From positions 29,807-93,806 of the forward strand of contig JASAND010013110.1 in the NCBI GenBank assembly GCA_030248195.1: DNA of 64,000 nucleotides, written 5' to 3'. Below the pieces are notes generated by a model, which had not been told where the DNA came from, did no database searches, and worked only from the letters and a program-made list of their open reading frames with translations. The position numbers and the translations under genes are program-made. How positions within the stretch are numbered: the first letter of the stretch is position 1; each line of letters begins with the position of its first letter. Below are positions 61,488-64,000 of the stretch, in pieces. The DNA is from Trissonchulus latispiculum (lineage: Eukaryota; Nematoda; Enoplea; Enoplida; Ironidae).

Positions 61488-62457
61488 GGTGGTGATTCCT
61501 TTTGGAGACATCAACTTTGAACCCTTATTACTCATTCATTGCTTGGAGTTAAGAAGCCATTTTTATATCAAAAATGGAGCTTAGTATTTGTTCTTTCAAA
61601 TGAATACAACGAAACTAACTTTAGTTCTCGTAAATTATTTTACTGTATTTTCGAAGTAATTAAATTTTCCAGATTTTTCGAAGACTAAAGTAAATTTTTT
61701 CATGAGGCATCGGCCACATCATTCAATTCCACTATCAAATGCCTGGGGACCCTTTTTTAATTGTTATAAAGAAATTAGCTAAAATGTATGCGCAACCTGG
61801 ATTTTGCCTACTTTTCCCAACTTTGGCAAGCGATCACTTTAGCTAGAAAGCAGCAATCGGGGCAACTAAAAAAGGGTCCCTGGGTATTTTTGTGTAAAAC
61901 ATGTCTCGTAAGTGGCAACTCTCTATCATGCATAGTAAATGCTCCACAATCGCTGGAAAAAATTTGGTCATGTTTTTTGCAAAAACTACATTTTCTATGA
62001 TAGCAGCGTACAGGATAGCATTTAGAAGATTATACCGCCACGAATAATCGACCTCGATGAGACCTTAAAATTGACGCCATTCGTTTAATTTTACGGCTTG
62101 CGTAGCTCAAGAAATGGCGGATTATTTGATTTCTGCAAACATGACAAGTTTTCAACGCCAAAATAATAAAATCAGTTATATCTCACTATAGAGAAACGCT
62201 AGAAAGATGCTTCAAAAAGCAAAAATGTAGACCTCAACAAGATCTTTCGAATGAATATAATCATAGCTATGCAACTACTGTCTAATTGTCAAAAAGCGGC
62301 AAAAACCGCCCTGAACAGAAACGTTGAAGTTTTGAAGCGGGATTGCGCGGAGGGTGTTAGAATGCTAAAAAAACTTATTTTGGAAAGTTTCATCAAATTT
62401 CATCTTGATTTGGACCGTCAACCAATAATATGTGCCCAAAAGGAATCACCACCTTAA
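61484..62457. mobile_element. TTAA-type element, second of the array
   Basis: Starts TTAAGGTGGTGATTCCTTTT and ends with its exact reverse complement at 62457; inverted ends are at least 22 bp and perfect. TTAA borders on both sides. The frame at 62251-62457 runs into the terminal repeat and is not a gene. Confidence 0.75.
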
Positions 62458-62518
62458 GGTGGTGGTATCCTTTTATGCAGTGCTTTTGTGGTGATTTTTC
62501 TGAAACGCTATAACTTTC
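62454..62518. mobile_element. Truncated end of the 31863-type element
   Basis: TTAAGGTGGTGGTATCCTTT and the following 45 bases (GTGGTGATTTTTCTGAAACG..) match the right end of the element at 31863-32888, inverted. The match stops abruptly at 62518, where the next repeat begins. Confidence 0.75.
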
Positions 62519-64000
62519 GGGTGTGGGTAAAACCCGGCCCCGGCTCTGGCCCCGGCCCCGGCGCACCTGGGTAAAACACGGCCCCGGCCCCGGCGCATGC
62601 ATTTGTTTTAGGTGGGTAAAACACGGCCCCGGCCCCGGCGCATGCATTTGTTTTAGGTGGGTAAAACACGGCCCCGGCCCCGGCCCCGGCGCAGGGTAAA
62701 ACCCGGCCCCAATGTTTAGAAAACCCGGCGCAATTAAACACTTGCGTATACTAACGTGTGTATTATGCATGCAAATACAGAATACATTGTATTTGCGTAT
62801 ATCTTGTTTTACGATAATGCAAACAGTACATATAATCCCTTGTAACAATGGAAAAGTATATGTACGCATTGTTTTCTTTTCATTATGATTTTTTCACAGT
62901 TAAGTCACGCAATAACATATTTTTCTTATACATTGCGTTTAATGAAAAATTTGCATTTATTGAAATAAATGCAGAGCAAAAGTTTTGAATTTATTTTACC
63001 ATACATCACGAAGTTTTAAAAGAATTTGAAACAATATTCAGAAACAATATATACGTAATTAAAAAAGCATTCAAGAAATTTTGTTGACATAGTTACACCA
63101 AATAAAGAAAATGACGATAAATTGAAATTTAAATTTTAAAATTCAAAAATTATTAACTTGTAACGTTTACTATGGAGGGATAAGACATTCCAAAATTTCC
63201 CGGTTCTCCTTGATGTCCCCCTTGGAAAACGTAAAACTTAAATTTTTTAAACATTAGGAATGTCTTAGGAATTAGCAACATTGAATAATTTTAAGCCTTT
63301 TAATAGATTCACTTGCAAAATATACATCTTATCATTTCAAAATTATTTATTTTCATAAGTATATACAAACCATGAATTAATACTAAATGGCTAGAAAAGA
63401 TTGCGTAACACACTGTAAAGTATAGGCTTAGTCTGACTTGGGCCAAATCTGAATTGGGCCACAAATTTGATTGGCTGAAATTAACACAGCTCTGACCAAT
63501 CAAAATCTGTTGCATGTGTCTAGTAGACTCTGCCTACTTGAATGAACGCGTAAGGGGATTATATAAGACAAATTTTGGAAAATATACAAGATTTTGGAAA
63601 CTACAAAATTAGAAAGTATTGAAATTTTACAAACTGTACGAAATTGGAAAAAATGTCAATATTTCTTACGTAGGCTGCTTTCCCTCCGAAAAATAAAACT
63701 AATGTTGCACTGAACAGACTAATTATGCAATTAAAAAAGAAATTAATTTGCGCCGTAATTTGGACTATTTGTCTGTTTTGAGTCATTTGACTCCAGGAAT
63801 TATTGAAAATTAGTTATAAAACATATATATAAAAATATAAAACTCAACTCATAAACTACGCCTTAAATCTTTACACATATGCGTAATTACACATACACCT
63901 CTGTTATACTGCATAAGAATTTTACACTATAAGTGCGCCGGGCTGGTGCGCCGGGTTTTACCCACTTATTAAACTCTGTGTGCGCCGGACTGGGGCCGGG
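62519..64000. mobile_element. GGGTAAAACCCGGCCCCGG element, cut by the window end
   Basis: Left part (62519-62735) has a 45-base tandem unit (GGGTAAAACACGGCCCCGG..GCATGCATTTGTTTTAGGT) in about 2.5 copies plus partial units. At the right edge (63930-64000) inverted forms appear: GCGCCGGGTTTTACCC and GCGCCGGACTGGGGCCGGG. This suggests one more foldback element of at least 1.48 kb. The AT-rich middle shows no gene. Confidence 0.6.

Noticed and set aside
62393..62869. 158-residue minus-strand frame with PGPGPCFTHLKQMHA repeats
   Set aside because: It is a translation of the 45-base tandem unit of a non-coding repeat.

Overview
The window is animal nuclear DNA: AT-rich, with spliced genes using GT/AG introns, AATAAA poly(A) signals and a heavy load of mobile-element remnants. 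A cuticle collagen of the nematode type (signal-anchor N-domain, RxKR processing site, interrupted Gly-X-Y blocks framed by Cys pairs) points to a nematode. The long introns and repeat density would suit a clade I (Dorylaimia/mermithid-like) species, but that finer placement is inference.

Five protein genes could be rebuilt exon by exon with consistent splice phases. (1) + strand 249-2670: last four exons of DNA topoisomerase II (acidic/basic C-terminal tail; gene enters from the left). (2) + strand 11698-13053: two-exon cuticle collagen with TATA box and poly(A) signal. (3) - strand 25474-13426: complete 15-exon AASDH-like gene (adenylation domain, carrier domain, PQQ-type beta-propeller). 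(4) + strand 17762-19336: VAP-like MSP-domain tail-anchored protein, nested antisense inside an AASDH intron. (5) - strand 47018-33322: RBMS/alan-shepard-type two-RRM RNA-binding protein with two possible 3' ends. (6) + strand 42869-45774: secreted cystine-knot ligand (TGF-beta-like, with a noggin/trunk-like touch), nested antisense in the first intron of the RBMS gene. Entry 1 is partial; 2-6 look complete. Collagen and AASDH converge tail to tail with 372 bp between stop codons.

The rest (roughly 2.7-11.6 kb, 25.5-33.3 kb and 47-64 kb, plus most introns) has no gene I can support. It is filled with inverted-repeat elements. The striking theme is a set of unrelated-in-sequence foldback elements whose arms are built from iterated near-palindromic words (GTCGACGCG, GGCCGGCC, GCAAGATAGTTATCTTGC, GTATGCGCACACC, AGTAAATACTGTATTTACT, GTCGCGTGTCGC). 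Several have clear target-site duplications: 8 bp at 8127-8518 and 57892-58777, and an 8-bp duplication around a 600-bp insertion inside another element. A second guild is bounded by TTAA (22792-24580, 28082-28407, 31863-32888, and a back-to-back array at 60242-62518). A 2.7-kb CAGGG-ended element (54420-57133) is hAT-like. No transposase gene was recognised, so all of these look non-autonomous.
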